A stretch of DNA of 64,000 nucleotides, taken from the NCBI GenBank assembly GCA_023439505.1, contig JAEXNR010000005.1, positions 1 to 64,000 of the forward strand. Direction: 5' to 3'. Positions within the stretch are counted from its first letter, which is position 1, and each line of letters opens with the position of its first letter. The notes beneath the pieces were generated by a model, which worked only from the letters and a program-made list of their open reading frames with translations, was not told where the DNA came from and made no database searches. A program made the translations under genes and the position numbers. Origin of the DNA: Bacillota bacterium. Its GTDB lineage: Bacteria > Bacillota > Clostridia > Lachnospirales > Lachnospiraceae. This document shows, in pieces, positions 1-10,200 of the stretch.

Positions 1-85
1 TGATATTTTTTTAACCATAACCTTTGATGGAGGGAGAACCTACTCCTGCAGTTATTGATTAGATTGGACTTTGAAACTATTAACT

Positions 86-105
86 TGTAGTCCTTATCGA
101 CTACA
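86..105. promoter_or_regulatory. Inverted repeat upstream of the integrase gene
   Basis: A 7-bp perfect inverted repeat (TGTAGTC, six-base spacer, GACTACA) sits 27 bases upstream of the integrase start, between it and the presumed left end of the island. It could be an operator or a recombinase or excisionase binding site. Nothing beyond the symmetry and position supports a role. Confidence 0.35.
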
Positions 106-131
106 CCATTATTATACTAGGAGGAAATATT

Positions 132-1343
132 ATGGCAAAGCGTGGTAATGGTGAAGGATCAATTTTCAAGGATAAATCTCGAGATAGATGGATTGGTCAG
201 TATACGATCAATACATTGGAAGGAACGAAAAGGAAAAGTGTATATGGAGCTACGAGGTCGGAGGTAAGAGATAAATTAACAAAGATTTTGAATGAAGTTA
301 ATAAAGGCGCTATGATTGATGATACAAAAATAACCTTACAGGATTGGATTATTGTATGGATAAATGATTATAAAAAGTTAGCACTGAAAAGAACTTCTAT
401 TGACAATTATTATCGATATTTTAATGCTCATATCAAGGACAGTGTATTAGGTAAGACACTTTTGAAAAAGGTAACTTCTAATCAAATTCAGAAATTTATT
501 AACGATAAATCTATGAATGGAAGAATAGATGGATCTGGTGGAATGCGTAGAGCTTCTGTTAAGCATATATTTAACGTAATTTATGGAGCAATGGAACAGG
601 CAGTTATGAATAGCATGATTACTCAAAATCCCTGCCGGGCAGTATCATTACCTAAAAATGATAAAAAAGAAACACTGTACTTTACGCCAGAGCAAGCGAA
701 TCAATTTCTGGAAGCTGTAAAAAAATCAAAGTATTATCCGATGTATTCACTTGAATTGATTACAGGACTAAGACTTGGAGAAATTGTAGCTCTTAGGTGG
801 GAGAATATTAATCTCGAAGAAAAGAGGATAGAAATTAAGTTAAATGCAGCTATCGTTAGTAAACAAGAACAAAAGGAAGACGGGGTACTACATAGTGAGG
901 TTATATTACAGACACCAAAGACGAAAAAATCAGTTCGTACATTGTACATAGAAGAACCGTTGATCTCAATGCTGAAGAATTTGCGGAAAGAACAGTTGCG
1001 GAAGCATATGGAATATGGCGATGCTTTTGAAAATAGCGGATTTGTCTTTACTAACGATTATGGAAAAATGATTCATCCTCGAACTGTTCAAGATCATTTT
1101 AAAAGAACGATAAAGAAAACCGGATTACCAAATCTTCATTTTCATAGTCTCAGACATACGGCTGCAACTTTAATGCTTTTTAATGGAGTTGATATTAGAA
1201 CTGTGCAGGAGGTACTTGGACATGAGGATATCCAAACTACGTTGGGTATATATACTCACGTAATGGAAGATATGAAAAAAGATGCGCAGAGAACTATTTA
1301 TAATAGTATTAATATTAGGGAAAGCAGTTCTTATATTGCGTAA
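132..1343 (+). CDS. int: Tyrosine-type site-specific integrase of the island
   Basis: This 403-residue tyrosine recombinase catalyses integration and excision of the element. The N-terminal 60 residues (GEGSIFKDKSRDRW, QYTI) look like the arm-type DNA-binding domain of Tn916- and phage-type integrases. A SAM-like core-binding domain follows. The catalytic domain shows TGLRLGE (Arg about 213), HSLRHT (His 338, Arg 341), LGHEDIQTT and the nucleophile in GIYTH (Tyr about 374), so it looks intact. The start is preceded by AGGAGG. It is the first gene inside the island, and a displaced tRNA-Leu fragment marks the far end at 10.7 kb, so this enzyme most likely made that junction. No excisionase gene is recognised in the window. 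A terminator follows at 1354. Confidence 0.95.
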   Translation: MAKRGNGEGSIFKDKSRDRWIGQYTINTLEGTKRKSVYGATRSEVRDKLTKILNEVNKGAMIDDTKITLQDWIIVWINDYKKLALKRTSIDNYYRYFNAHIKDSVLGKTLLKKVTSNQIQKFINDKSMNGRIDGSGGMRRASVKHIFNVIYGAMEQAVMNSMITQNPCRAVSLPKNDKKETLYFTPEQANQFLEAVKKSKYYPMYSLELITGLRLGEIVALRWENINLEEKRIEIKLNAAIVSKQEQKEDGVLHSEVILQTPKTKKSVRTLYIEEPLISMLKNLRKEQLRKHMEYGDAFENSGFVFTNDYGKMIHPRTVQDHFKRTIKKTGLPNLHFHSLRHTAATLMLFNGVDIRTVQEVLGHEDIQTTLGIYTHVMEDMKKDAQRTIYNSINIRESSSYIA

Positions 1344-1353
1344 TAAGAAGATG

Positions 1354-1391
1354 AAACTAGTGCGATAAATATCGTCTAGTTTTATTTTTTG
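1354..1391 (+). terminator. Intrinsic terminator after int
   Basis: The stem pairs AAACTAG with CTAGTTT, contains an inner CGAT/ATCG helix with a four-base loop, and is followed by TATTTTTT. This is a well-formed rho-independent terminator that separates the integrase from the cargo genes. Confidence 0.8.
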
Positions 1392-1404
1392 TATTAAAAT
1401 GTGG

Positions 1405-1440
1405 AATAATATGGTATTATTAATTTAGCTGTAATATAAT
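1405..1440 (+). promoter_or_regulatory. Promoter with overlapping dyad for the first cargo operon
   Basis: A TATAAT -10 box lies at 1435-1440. A 7-bp dyad (AATAATA, TGG, TATTATT; 1405-1421) covers the position where the -35 box would be. The -35 box itself is weak, which would fit a regulated promoter. It drives the nuclease/DUF5655/helicase set. Confidence 0.45.
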
Positions 1441-1523
1441 GTATGCATAAAAAGAATTCCAGAGGTTAACGATGAAGAAAATCAAATGTTATGGAGATAT
1501 AACGGAAGAAGCAGGAAGTAATA

Positions 1524-2297
1524 ATGATATTTACAAAAATTCATGAGCAATTAGGCTTTCCGTTTTTAGTACCTTCTTCGGCGAGAGGATTTGATATTGA
1601 TTTAATAGAATATAAGGGGTTATCAGTTACAGTAGAATTTGAATATAAATCAAGTAATTATATCTTACATGGACACCAAAATGCAATGTTAGAAAATAGA
1701 CGATATGTTGTTATTTGTTGGGAAGATGATTGCGGCTTAATTACTCGATTAAAAGAAGAATATGGTGTGGAATTATATGAATTAATTGAAATAAGAAATT
1801 ATGTTAAGGTAGTTCCTAAATATGAATTAGAAAATATAGAGGAAGAACCTTTGTATTTTATTATGTCATATCGACCTTCTGCAGCTGGAAATAAGGATTT
1901 TGGTGAATGGGTCAATACAAATTGTTTTACAACAGCAACTTCACCGGAGCATCCCAAATTTGCAGGTGATTACATTCCACCGGGATCGAAAGTTCTCTTT
2001 TATCAAAATGGCTATATTATCGGCGGATTTACAGTTGTGAGATACGAAGTAATGGATGAACCTAAAACTAAAAGAGAAAGAAATATGTATCGTAAACTTA
2101 CAAATTACCCTATTTCTTTATATACAATGCAGGATGATGAATGGTGGGAGTTTTCAAGAGGTCACATATTTTTTACAGACTTTTTTGATACAAGAGATTT
2201 TAAGATAAAAATGTCAAATTATATAGATAAGCATATGTCTAGGCATGGTAAAATTAATATCACAAAAGAGGAGTATTATAAAATAACAGGGCATTAG
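1524..2297 (+). CDS. PD-(D/E)XK-like protein, first gene of a defence-like cassette
   Basis: I do not recognise a named family. Residues 22-42 read like a restriction-endonuclease fold core: acidic D24/D26, then E38-F-E40-Y-K42 in a predicted beta strand, then a YVVICWEDD strand at 61-69. The remaining ~170 residues (SPEHPKFAGDYIPPGS, DDEWWEFSRGHIFF) look like a separate domain of unknown role. A site-specific or structure-specific nuclease is an inference. The ATG at 1524 has a close AGGAAG site. An upstream ATG at 1472 opens another frame reading MKKIKCYGDITEEAGSNN, which could be the real N-terminus if one base is shifted. It leads an operon-like run with the DUF5655 and helicase genes. 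Confidence 0.6.
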   Translation: MIFTKIHEQLGFPFLVPSSARGFDIDLIEYKGLSVTVEFEYKSSNYILHGHQNAMLENRRYVVICWEDDCGLITRLKEEYGVELYELIEIRNYVKVVPKYELENIEEEPLYFIMSYRPSAAGNKDFGEWVNTNCFTTATSPEHPKFAGDYIPPGSKVLFYQNGYIIGGFTVVRYEVMDEPKTKRERNMYRKLTNYPISLYTMQDDEWWEFSRGHIFFTDFFDTRDFKIKMSNYIDKHMSRHGKINITKEEYYKITGH

Positions 2298-2324
2298 ATT
2301 AAATGCCGAAAGGATAATGATCAT

Positions 2325-3221
2325 ATGGCAGATATTAAATTGTTTTCAGTAAACAAAGAAGTTGTAGAATTATCAGCAGATGCGGTTTCTTTGGAAAAAG
2401 AACTTCAAATTTTAATTGAAAAGAATATGCCCACTTTTTTTGGAGTGACTTTTTTAAAAAGCGAGTATGTTATTACAAATGGACGAATCGATAGTCTTGG
2501 GTTAGATGAAAATAATTGCCCGGTGATCTTTGAATATAAAAGAAATATAAATGAAAATGTAATAAATCAAGGACTTTTTTACCTGGATTGGTTATTAGAC
2601 CATAAAGCCGATTTTAAATTGTTAGTATTAGAACTCTTAGGAAGTGAAAAATCTAATAATATTGATTGGAGTATGCCATGTGTTATATGTATTGCAAACG
2701 ATTTTACAAAATTTGATGAACATGCTGTAAATCAGATGCAAAGGAATATAAAGCTTGTTAAATATAAAAAATTTGGATCAGATTTAATACTATTTGAACA
2801 TCTAAATGCGCCTATTGTTAAACCAATTATTGATACTACTGATTTAAGCACTTCATATAAAGGGGGATTTGATAAGACATTCCTTGAGCAATATTCAACA
2901 GCCCCAGCTAAATTACAAAATATATATAATTCTATTAAAGACTATATTTTAGCTTTAGGGGATGATATTACCGAAAATCAATTAAAACTTTACGTTGCTT
3001 TTAAAAAAGTAAAAAATATAGTATGCGTTGAAATATATCAAAGTAAAATACTTCTTCATTTGAGACTAAACCCAGATGATGTTGTAATAGATAAGGACTT
3101 TATGAAAGATGTTCGTAATATTGGACATTTTGGAACAGGTGATTTAAGGATAATTATTAAAAATAGTGAGGATTATGAAAAAGCAAAAAAATATATTGAT
3201 AAAGCTTATAATGAAAATTAA
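2325..3221 (+). CDS. DUF5655 protein with N-terminal nuclease-like motif
   Basis: This 298-residue protein has two parts. Residues 50-72 show GRIDSLGL (D56) followed by PVIFEYKR (E70, K72), the D...ExK arrangement of PD-(D/E)XK nucleases. The C-terminal ~110 residues (LYVAFKKVKNIVCVEIYQSKILLHLRL, VRNIGHFGTGDLRI) match the DUF5655 domain, common in proteins annotated as predicted transport or endonuclease-like. No membrane segment is visible, so transport is unlikely. The gene starts 27 bases after the preceding gene and uses AAAGGAT as its ribosome site. It probably works with the helicase next door. The biochemical role is unknown. Confidence 0.75.
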   Translation: MADIKLFSVNKEVVELSADAVSLEKELQILIEKNMPTFFGVTFLKSEYVITNGRIDSLGLDENNCPVIFEYKRNINENVINQGLFYLDWLLDHKADFKLLVLELLGSEKSNNIDWSMPCVICIANDFTKFDEHAVNQMQRNIKLVKYKKFGSDLILFEHLNAPIVKPIIDTTDLSTSYKGGFDKTFLEQYSTAPAKLQNIYNSIKDYILALGDDITENQLKLYVAFKKVKNIVCVEIYQSKILLHLRLNPDDVVIDKDFMKDVRNIGHFGTGDLRIIIKNSEDYEKAKKYIDKAYNEN

Positions 3222-3304
3222 TTATTATCTTGTCCATGTTGAGAGTAATAATAATATAGTAGCATAGCTAAAATATTTTTACTAAGGGAGAAGGAGGAAA
3301 TTAA

Positions 3305-5911
3305 ATGTCATTTGTTACAAAAAAAAGTAATACTTTTAATTATGAATCACCTGTTGATATGTATCATGATTATAAATCATCAAATAAAACAATTATGGGG
3401 TTACTTGATTATCAATCAACCTTAATAAACGAATATATGAAAAAAGTAGATGATAAAAATATTGCTATTGAACTTCCGACAGGCAGTGGCAAAACATTGG
3501 TTGGATTAGTTATTGGTGAGTATAGAAGAAGAAAACATAAAGAGAAAGTTCTTTTTGTTTGTCCGACAAACCAATTAGTTAATCAAGTTAAGGATTATGC
3601 AAATAATAATTATGGCATCAGGGCTATTGCGTTTTGTGGTAAGCAATCTGGATATAAAGCTCAAGATAAAGCAGATTATTTAATGGCTGAAGCAATTGGG
3701 GTAACATCATATAGTTCACTTTTTGCAGATAATACGTTTTTCTCTGAAAATGACATCATAATAATGGATGATGTCCATTCTAGTGAAGGTTATATAGTAG
3801 ATAATTGGAGTGTTCAATTTAAGAGAAAAGATATCTTATTTATGGTTTTGGCAGAATTCTTTAAGGATATTATTGGCGAACTTGAATATAGAAAACTTAC
3901 TTGTATCGATGATGAGGATAAACATGGCGATTGGTGTAATATAATACCAAACGTATTGCTAACTGATAAATTAAACAATATAGGCTTGATAATAGATACT
4001 AATATAGAAAAAAGTGCTAATCCATCAAATAAATATGCATGGAAGAGAATAAGAGAAAATTTATCGGAATGTAATTTCTATATTGAAGAGGGGCTGATCC
4101 TTATACGGCCATGGATTGCACCTACTATTACACATAAACCTTTTGCCAGTGCTAAGCAAAGAATATTAATGTCTGCAACTCTAGGACACAGTGGAGAACT
4201 TGAAAGAATAACTGGTCTTCAAAAAATAACCAAACTTCCGATTGTTAATGATTGGGATAAAAAAGGAGTTGGTAGAAAGTTTTTTATTTTACCAAGTTTG
4301 TCTTTAGAAAAAGATACAGAAATGAATATTCTTCTGCAGTTACATAAAATAGCAAAAAGGAGTATTATTTTAACACCTAAAGATAAAATTACGGAAGCCA
4401 TAAGTGGAATTATTATTAATTTTTCTCATGGTACAAAGATATTTACTGCAAAAGATATTGAGGATAAAAAAGATGCTTTTATTAAAGAAAAAGATGCTGT
4501 TGTAATAATGGCAAATAGATTTGATGGTATAGATTTTCCGGACGAAGAAAGCAGAATGCTTATAATTGTTGACCTTCCGAGAGTTGTAAATATACAGGAA
4601 AAGTTCCTGGTTTCAAGAATGGGTAGTAATATTTTATATTCGGAAAGAATTAAAACAAGAATAATACAGGCAGTCGGTCGCTGTACTAGAAATACCAAAG
4701 ATTATTCAGTAGTATGTATTCTTGGAAATACAATTATAAAGGATTTAATCGAGCCAAGTAAGCTGAAATGTTATTCTCCTGAGCTTAGGGCGGAGTTGGA
4801 ATTTGGAATAGAAAATTCAAAGGCATATACAAGTATAGGTGACATCTTAAATAATGTAAAAAGCTTTTTGAATCATGATGAGGAATGGAAGCACGCAGAA
4901 GAATATATTGTTGAAATGCGTAATGATTTTATAAAAGAAGATGAAAAGCTTAAGATGTCATTAGAGAAACTCGGTGAGACGGCTTCATTAGAGGTTCATT
5001 TTCAATATGCTTTATGGAAGCATAACTATTTAGAAGCTTTTACAATTATTTCGCAAATTATTTCGAAGCTAAATATGCAAGCACTAAATGGTTATAGAAG
5101 TTATTGGAATTATATTGGAGGTACAATTGCATATAAATTACTAATTGATGGCAAAGAGGAATACCGTAAAATTGGATCTCAAATGTTTCAGGAAGTACTA
5201 AAGGATAATATTAGTATTAAATGGATTGGCAAGCTAGAGCAACAAATATTTTCATTAAATTGTAAAGAAGCAAATACTTCGTCAGGTAATTTTGATGATA
5301 TATTGCCGAAACTTGAAAAAAAGCTCATGAGTTATTCAACAAAAGAAAAACTTGAAAAGAAGATACAAAAAATATTAGAATGTCTTAATGATTTTGGCAC
5401 AAAAAAAGGATTGCGATTTGAAGATGGTCATACAGAATTAGGAGAAATTATTGGATATATATCAAAAAACTCTGATGACGAAGGCGCGCCAGATCCATAC
5501 TGGATTATTGGAGATGATATTTGTATCGTTGCTGAAGATAAAATGTACGAAGTGGACAAGAAAATCCCACTTGAACATGTTCGTCAAGCTTTAACACATG
5601 AGAATTGGTTAAGAAATAATGAAGAATTAATAACTCAAAATATAAAAGTAATTACTATATTCATAACTAATGCTGCGGGTATAGAAGAAAATGCAAGACA
5701 ATTTGCTGATAATATCTATTATGTCAATAAGGAAACTTTTATATCTTGGGCATATAGAGTATTGAATGTTATACGAAAACTGTATTTAACATTTGTAGAA
5801 GAAGGGAATATTGAATGGAGAGAATCTACAGTTAATGAATTTATAAAAAATGATGTAACACCGCGAGACTTTATTAACCTAGTTACTCAGAAGAAGCTAT
5901 GCGATTTATAA
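3305..5911 (+). CDS. SF2 helicase with C-terminal PD-(D/E)XK-like domain
   Basis: This 868-residue protein begins with a superfamily 2 motor: LPTGSGKT (Walker A, about 57-64), VLFVCPTNQL (Ia, 82-91), IIIMDDVHS (motif II, DDVH at 155-158 instead of DEAH/DECH), MSATL (motif III) and QAVGRCTRN (motif VI, about 455-463). The middle region is helical. Near residues 710-746, LGEIIGY, APDPYWI and CIVAEDK give the E, D and ExK spacing of a restriction-type nuclease. A helicase-nuclease fusion of this kind suggests foreign-DNA degradation. AGGAGG precedes the start. It is the last gene of the first cassette and is followed by 200 bases with a new promoter. I cannot match it to a named defence system. 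Confidence 0.8.
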   Translation: MSFVTKKSNTFNYESPVDMYHDYKSSNKTIMGLLDYQSTLINEYMKKVDDKNIAIELPTGSGKTLVGLVIGEYRRRKHKEKVLFVCPTNQLVNQVKDYANNNYGIRAIAFCGKQSGYKAQDKADYLMAEAIGVTSYSSLFADNTFFSENDIIIMDDVHSSEGYIVDNWSVQFKRKDILFMVLAEFFKDIIGELEYRKLTCIDDEDKHGDWCNIIPNVLLTDKLNNIGLIIDTNIEKSANPSNKYAWKRIRENLSECNFYIEEGLILIRPWIAPTITHKPFASAKQRILMSATLGHSGELERITGLQKITKLPIVNDWDKKGVGRKFFILPSLSLEKDTEMNILLQLHKIAKRSIILTPKDKITEAISGIIINFSHGTKIFTAKDIEDKKDAFIKEKDAVVIMANRFDGIDFPDEESRMLIIVDLPRVVNIQEKFLVSRMGSNILYSERIKTRIIQAVGRCTRNTKDYSVVCILGNTIIKDLIEPSKLKCYSPELRAELEFGIENSKAYTSIGDILNNVKSFLNHDEEWKHAEEYIVEMRNDFIKEDEKLKMSLEKLGETASLEVHFQYALWKHNYLEAFTIISQIISKLNMQALNGYRSYWNYIGGTIAYKLLIDGKEEYRKIGSQMFQEVLKDNISIKWIGKLEQQIFSLNCKEANTSSGNFDDILPKLEKKLMSYSTKEKLEKKIQKILECLNDFGTKKGLRFEDGHTELGEIIGYISKNSDDEGAPDPYWIIGDDICIVAEDKMYEVDKKIPLEHVRQALTHENWLRNNEELITQNIKVITIFITNAAGIEENARQFADNIYYVNKETFISWAYRVLNVIRKLYLTFVEEGNIEWRESTVNEFIKNDVTPRDFINLVTQKKLCDL

Positions 5912-6071
5912 AAACATTAACTTTATTAAGCAAAATATGAGTTATTGTTTAATAATACTAATTCATTATACAAAATCGATACAAGGAAAGAAAATTGATC
6001 AAAAAGTTCCAGAATAATATTAACATAAGAAGATACTAGTGCCCATTAATGCAAAATGAATAATATATTTC

Positions 6072-6100
6072 TTTATAAAAACCTCATAAAATGTTATAAT
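6072..6100 (+). promoter_or_regulatory. Promoter for the VbhA-like/Hachiman operon
   Basis: TTTATA (6072-6077) and a perfect TATAAT (6095-6100) are separated by 17 bases. Transcription would begin near 6107, too close to the ATG at 6115 for a normal ribosome site. That supports the start of the first gene at 6136. The Hachiman genes therefore look like a unit independent of the preceding cassette. Confidence 0.65.
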
Positions 6101-6135
6101 AAATTAAATTATAGATGAAAAGAAAGCAGGGTTTT

Positions 6136-6342
6136 ATGACCAATGCAGAGAGGATTATAAAGAATGTAAATGCAATAATGAGCATGGAAGAGATGCCACT
6201 TACGGAATCTGATAAAATACATATTCAGAAATGTATTGATGAAAAAATAGATTTTGATGATATAATTAATGAGTTGATTCAAAATTATATGCAAAAGCAT
6301 GATAATATAATTTATTCAAAAAAATGCAATTATAAGAAATGA
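6136..6342 (+). CDS. Small VbhA-like antitoxin-family protein upstream of hamA
   Basis: This is a 68-residue acidic and basic helical protein. Residues 10-45 (NVNAIMSMEEMPLTESDKI, then IDFDDIINELIQNY) resemble the VbhA antitoxin fold that inhibits Fic AMP-transferases. The family's inhibitory motif (S/T)xxxE(G/N) is imperfect here, because Ser and Gly are replaced. No Fic gene is present; the neighbours are HamA and HamB. I start at 6136, with GCAGGG upstream, rather than at 6115, which would lie only eight bases from the predicted transcription start. Its stop overlaps an in-frame ATG of hamA (ATGA), so translation may be coupled. It may be a regulator of the system or an orphan antitoxin. 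Confidence 0.6.
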   Translation: MTNAERIIKNVNAIMSMEEMPLTESDKIHIQKCIDEKIDFDDIINELIQNYMQKHDNIIYSKKCNYKK

Positions 6343-6368
6343 AATTGTTCGTCCTAGGGGGTCTTACT

Positions 6369-7235
6369 ATGTCTGGTATAAAACCGTTGCTTGAAACAAA
6401 ACTAAATGGCTTAAATGTCAAGCTATTTGAATATGATGTTGAAGATGAGCAAAGTTTTAGTGAGTTGAAAGAGTATTTAATTAATAAAGTAAGATCTTCA
6501 AAAGTACATAATGTTAATGACTATGACCTGAATTACTATGGCTCGAGAAACCTTAATCCGGAATTTATTAAAAGATTCAACGAATCCATTGCCAAGATAA
6601 ACATACCCAAGAAAACATCAATACCTCAATTTGATGTTCGACGTGAAAGAGTAACCGAATGGATGGCTCAGTATTTATTGGAACATGAGTACGGTTGTAC
6701 TTTTTATGACGAAGCAGATAAAAGAATTAATTTAAAGTCGGTTGAAATAGACAAGCATACAGATGGTATAGATGTTCCTGGAATAAGAATAGATGGAGAT
6801 ACTATTCGATTTGTTATATGTGAAGTTAAAGCATCGGAGGATAAGAATATACCTTGTAACTCAGTGGTTTCTTTACAGGATGATATTCAAAAGGCAGTGG
6901 AAAATAGAGATAATAGAGTAACAAGAGAAATATTAGAATATATGCACGGAATTAGGGATGTAAAATTACGAGATGAAGTGCTAAGTAGTATTGTGGAATT
7001 TTTAACAACTTTAATAACGGATGAAAATGGGGAATTGATCGATAAAATTATTTTCTTTCCAGCACTAATTAGAAATAATGAAAATATTATTGCAAATAAG
7101 TGTGTTGATGATTATAAAAATTTTGCAATACGTGGTGTTAATAACAAAAATGTTGAAAATGTTATTTTTGCTTTTCAGAAGTCATTTAGTGATTTTAGCA
7201 ATGATATATATAAAGAGGCGATAGGTAATGAATAA
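6369..7235 (+). CDS. hamA: HamA-like DUF1837 nuclease subunit of a Hachiman system
   Basis: Hachiman is a two-gene anti-phage system in which HamA (DUF1837) is the nuclease effector and HamB an SF2 helicase sensor. This 288-residue protein shows HTDGIDVPG (about residue 130) followed by FVICEVKAS (Glu about 152, Lys about 154), the D...ExK active site of a PD-(D/E)XK fold. It sits directly upstream of a large DEAH helicase and overlaps it by eight bases, as in the known pairs. The start at 6369 is chosen because AGGGGG lies seven bases before it. An in-frame ATG at 6339 overlaps the preceding stop but has no ribosome site. Family assignment rests on motif and context, not on a database search. 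Confidence 0.8.
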   Translation: MSGIKPLLETKLNGLNVKLFEYDVEDEQSFSELKEYLINKVRSSKVHNVNDYDLNYYGSRNLNPEFIKRFNESIAKINIPKKTSIPQFDVRRERVTEWMAQYLLEHEYGCTFYDEADKRINLKSVEIDKHTDGIDVPGIRIDGDTIRFVICEVKASEDKNIPCNSVVSLQDDIQKAVENRDNRVTREILEYMHGIRDVKLRDEVLSSIVEFLTTLITDENGELIDKIIFFPALIRNNENIIANKCVDDYKNFAIRGVNNKNVENVIFAFQKSFSDFSNDIYKEAIGNE

Positions 7236-10200
7236 TATTGAGAATATTACAAACTCAATAAAGTCAGTTTTTGCAGTAAGCGAAGAAAATCTTTCTTCGC
7301 TTACTGCTATGCTTTCTTATATCGATCTAAATCATATATATAATAGATTTGATAATATTAATAAAGAAAAGAAATATTCAGATGTTGAATTAATATCAAA
7401 AACTAATTTGTTAAATGCACTAATGGAAATTGTCTTAGAAAACCCTAATATGGAAACAATTGAAAATGAAACAAGAAAAAAATTGCTTTACGATTTATAT
7501 GGAGCAACCGCTTCTTTGTATGAACAATTATTACTGCAGACTGACGATGGTAACTTGTGGGGGAATATGCCTTATCTTGTTATGTATAGTATGTTATCTT
7601 ATTTAGCGGACAAACAAACTATATCCAGTATTTATATTGATGAATATAATAAGAAACTTAATAATAACGGTGAAATTTTCGATGGATTTAGTACAATAAT
7701 GAAATTAGAGTATTATTCATATTACCTTGTTGTATTAATGCTGGGAAATATAAAGAATTATGATGGATTAATTACAATAAGCTCATATATAAATACAGCA
7801 AATAGTATTCTAGATGAGGCACAGAGTGAAGAGATTAATAAAGATGAAATGAATATTACAAATGGTCTAAAAATTGCTTCTTTTGGAAATATAATATATT
7901 TAACTTCTCTTTTAAAGGAGTATCTATTTTCGGGAAAAATTGAAAGTGAAGATAATCAAGATATATATAGCATAATTGATATGTATTCTTATAATGCTTT
8001 TTATTTACTTGGTGCTGAAAATATTGAATTGCGAATAATTGGTCATTTGTTAAAGTATTCCTATGAAAGAATTGCAGAAAATTCAATATGGAATATTGCA
8101 GAAAAGTCACCATTAATTCGTAAGTTTATTGAAAATAATTTATCTTCTGGAAATAGATATATATATTCATTATTACCATCTCAAAGAGATGTTATTTCTG
8201 AAGTGCTAACTCCAAAGAAGAGTATTATTGTAGGAATGCCAACTAGTGCTGGAAAGTCATTGCTAGCAGAAATGCAGATACTGTTCAGTATTCATAATTA
8301 CCAAATACATGATTTTAAACCAACTGTATGTTATTTAGTACCTACAAACGCCTTAATTGATCAGGTTAAAAGAGATTTACAAGAAGATTTTAAAGAATTC
8401 AATTTTAATATTGAGACAGCACTACCATATTACGATGTTGATGAAATTGAGGATGAAATATTATCGAGAAAGCATATCGATATATTAATAAGTACTCCAG
8501 AAAAAATGGAAGCATTAATTAGGCAAAATCATCCTTCTATTAATAATACGCGATTAGTAATTATGGATGAGGCTCATAATTTGGGAGATGAATCTAGAGG
8601 TTCAAAATTTGAGCTGGTCTTAGCAGCGGTCAAGCAAAAAATTAAAGAGGCAAATTATCTATTGTTAAGTCCGTTTATTGGAAATGCTGCAGAAATCGGT
8701 GAATGGCTTGCTGATTCAGAAAGGAATTCTACTGCTGTTTCAATCGAATGGACTCCTACGAGACAATATATTGGTTGCAATTTATTAAACACAAAAAAAA
8801 CAAAATCATCTTTAAGGTTTTTTAAATCAGCAAGAAATCAGTTAGGAACTGAAAATGTTGATATTTTATTAAACACTGATCCCCAAAAAATAAATGATGA
8901 TATAAAAGAGGGGAGCATTAATAATGCGGTAAGACTTTGTGTAATTCTAAATGATTTTATATGTCAAGCAGGAAATATCTTGATTTTGTGTGCAGGCTTA
9001 GGAACAACTAAAAATTTGTCAAAAAAAATAAGGGATTATTTTGTTGAAAATGCCATATTAAAAGATATTAGTTCTGATAGTGATGTTAAAAGAGCATTAG
9101 AAATTATTAAATTAGAAAATGGAGAAGATGATTCTTTACTAGAGTGCGTAAAATATGGAATTTGTTATCATAATTCAGGATTATCTAATTTAGTAAAAGA
9201 AACCTTGGAGGAATTGATAAGAAATAATAAGATGAAATTGATATTTGCAACTACTACATTAGCACAAGGAATGAACTTTCCAATAAACACAGTTATTTTT
9301 GATACGGTAAGATTTCGTGGAAACAATCCTAGAGATTTGACAAATGCAGAGTTTTGGAATATTGCTGGGCGAGCAGGAAGAGCATATAAAGACAAAGAAG
9401 GGTATATAATTCTTTCCTATTCGAATACTCAAAAAGAAACGATTGCTAATGTAAAAAGATATATTGAATCAGATTTAAAGGAAGTGATTTCATCATTAAA
9501 TGCGTTCTTTACGAAAGATAATGCAATTAGTTTAGAATATAATGTATTGAAGGATCCAGACAACACTCCAATATTAAATCTATTACAATATATCAATCAT
9601 ATCTTAAATATTAGTTATGATTATAAAATTAGTCCAATGGATGTTACTAAAATAAGAACGATATTAAATGATTCGTTTTTATATCATAGTCTAAGTAGGC
9701 AGGAAGGCTTTATTAATGCACAAAGAAAGTTGAATACCTTTGTAGCTCAATATATTAGGCATGTAAATGCAAACAAAAAAGAAGATATGTCAAAAGCTGA
9801 TGAACTAGGAATAAGTGATATAAGCTATATAAAGGTTAAATCCATTATAGGAGCATTTATTAGCCGAATCAAGGAAGATGGATACAATGACTATAAGGTA
9901 TCCGAAATAATATTAAAGACTAAAAATTTAGAGCGATTAACTGAAATTATAAATATTATTGCAAGAATACCTGAAATTAATATTGAAATGACTGGAGCAG
10001 GGACGTTAGATCCTCAAAGTATTGCTAGATTATTATTAGGCTGGGTTAACGGAGAAAAGATTAAAGATATCGCACAAGACATTAAGCGAGAAGGGCAGGC
10101 ACTTAGTGAAACAATGTCGTTGTGTAACAGATATCTAAATAGTCAGATGAAATCATATATGCCGTGGGGTATAAATATATATCAGAATATCAGTTACGAT

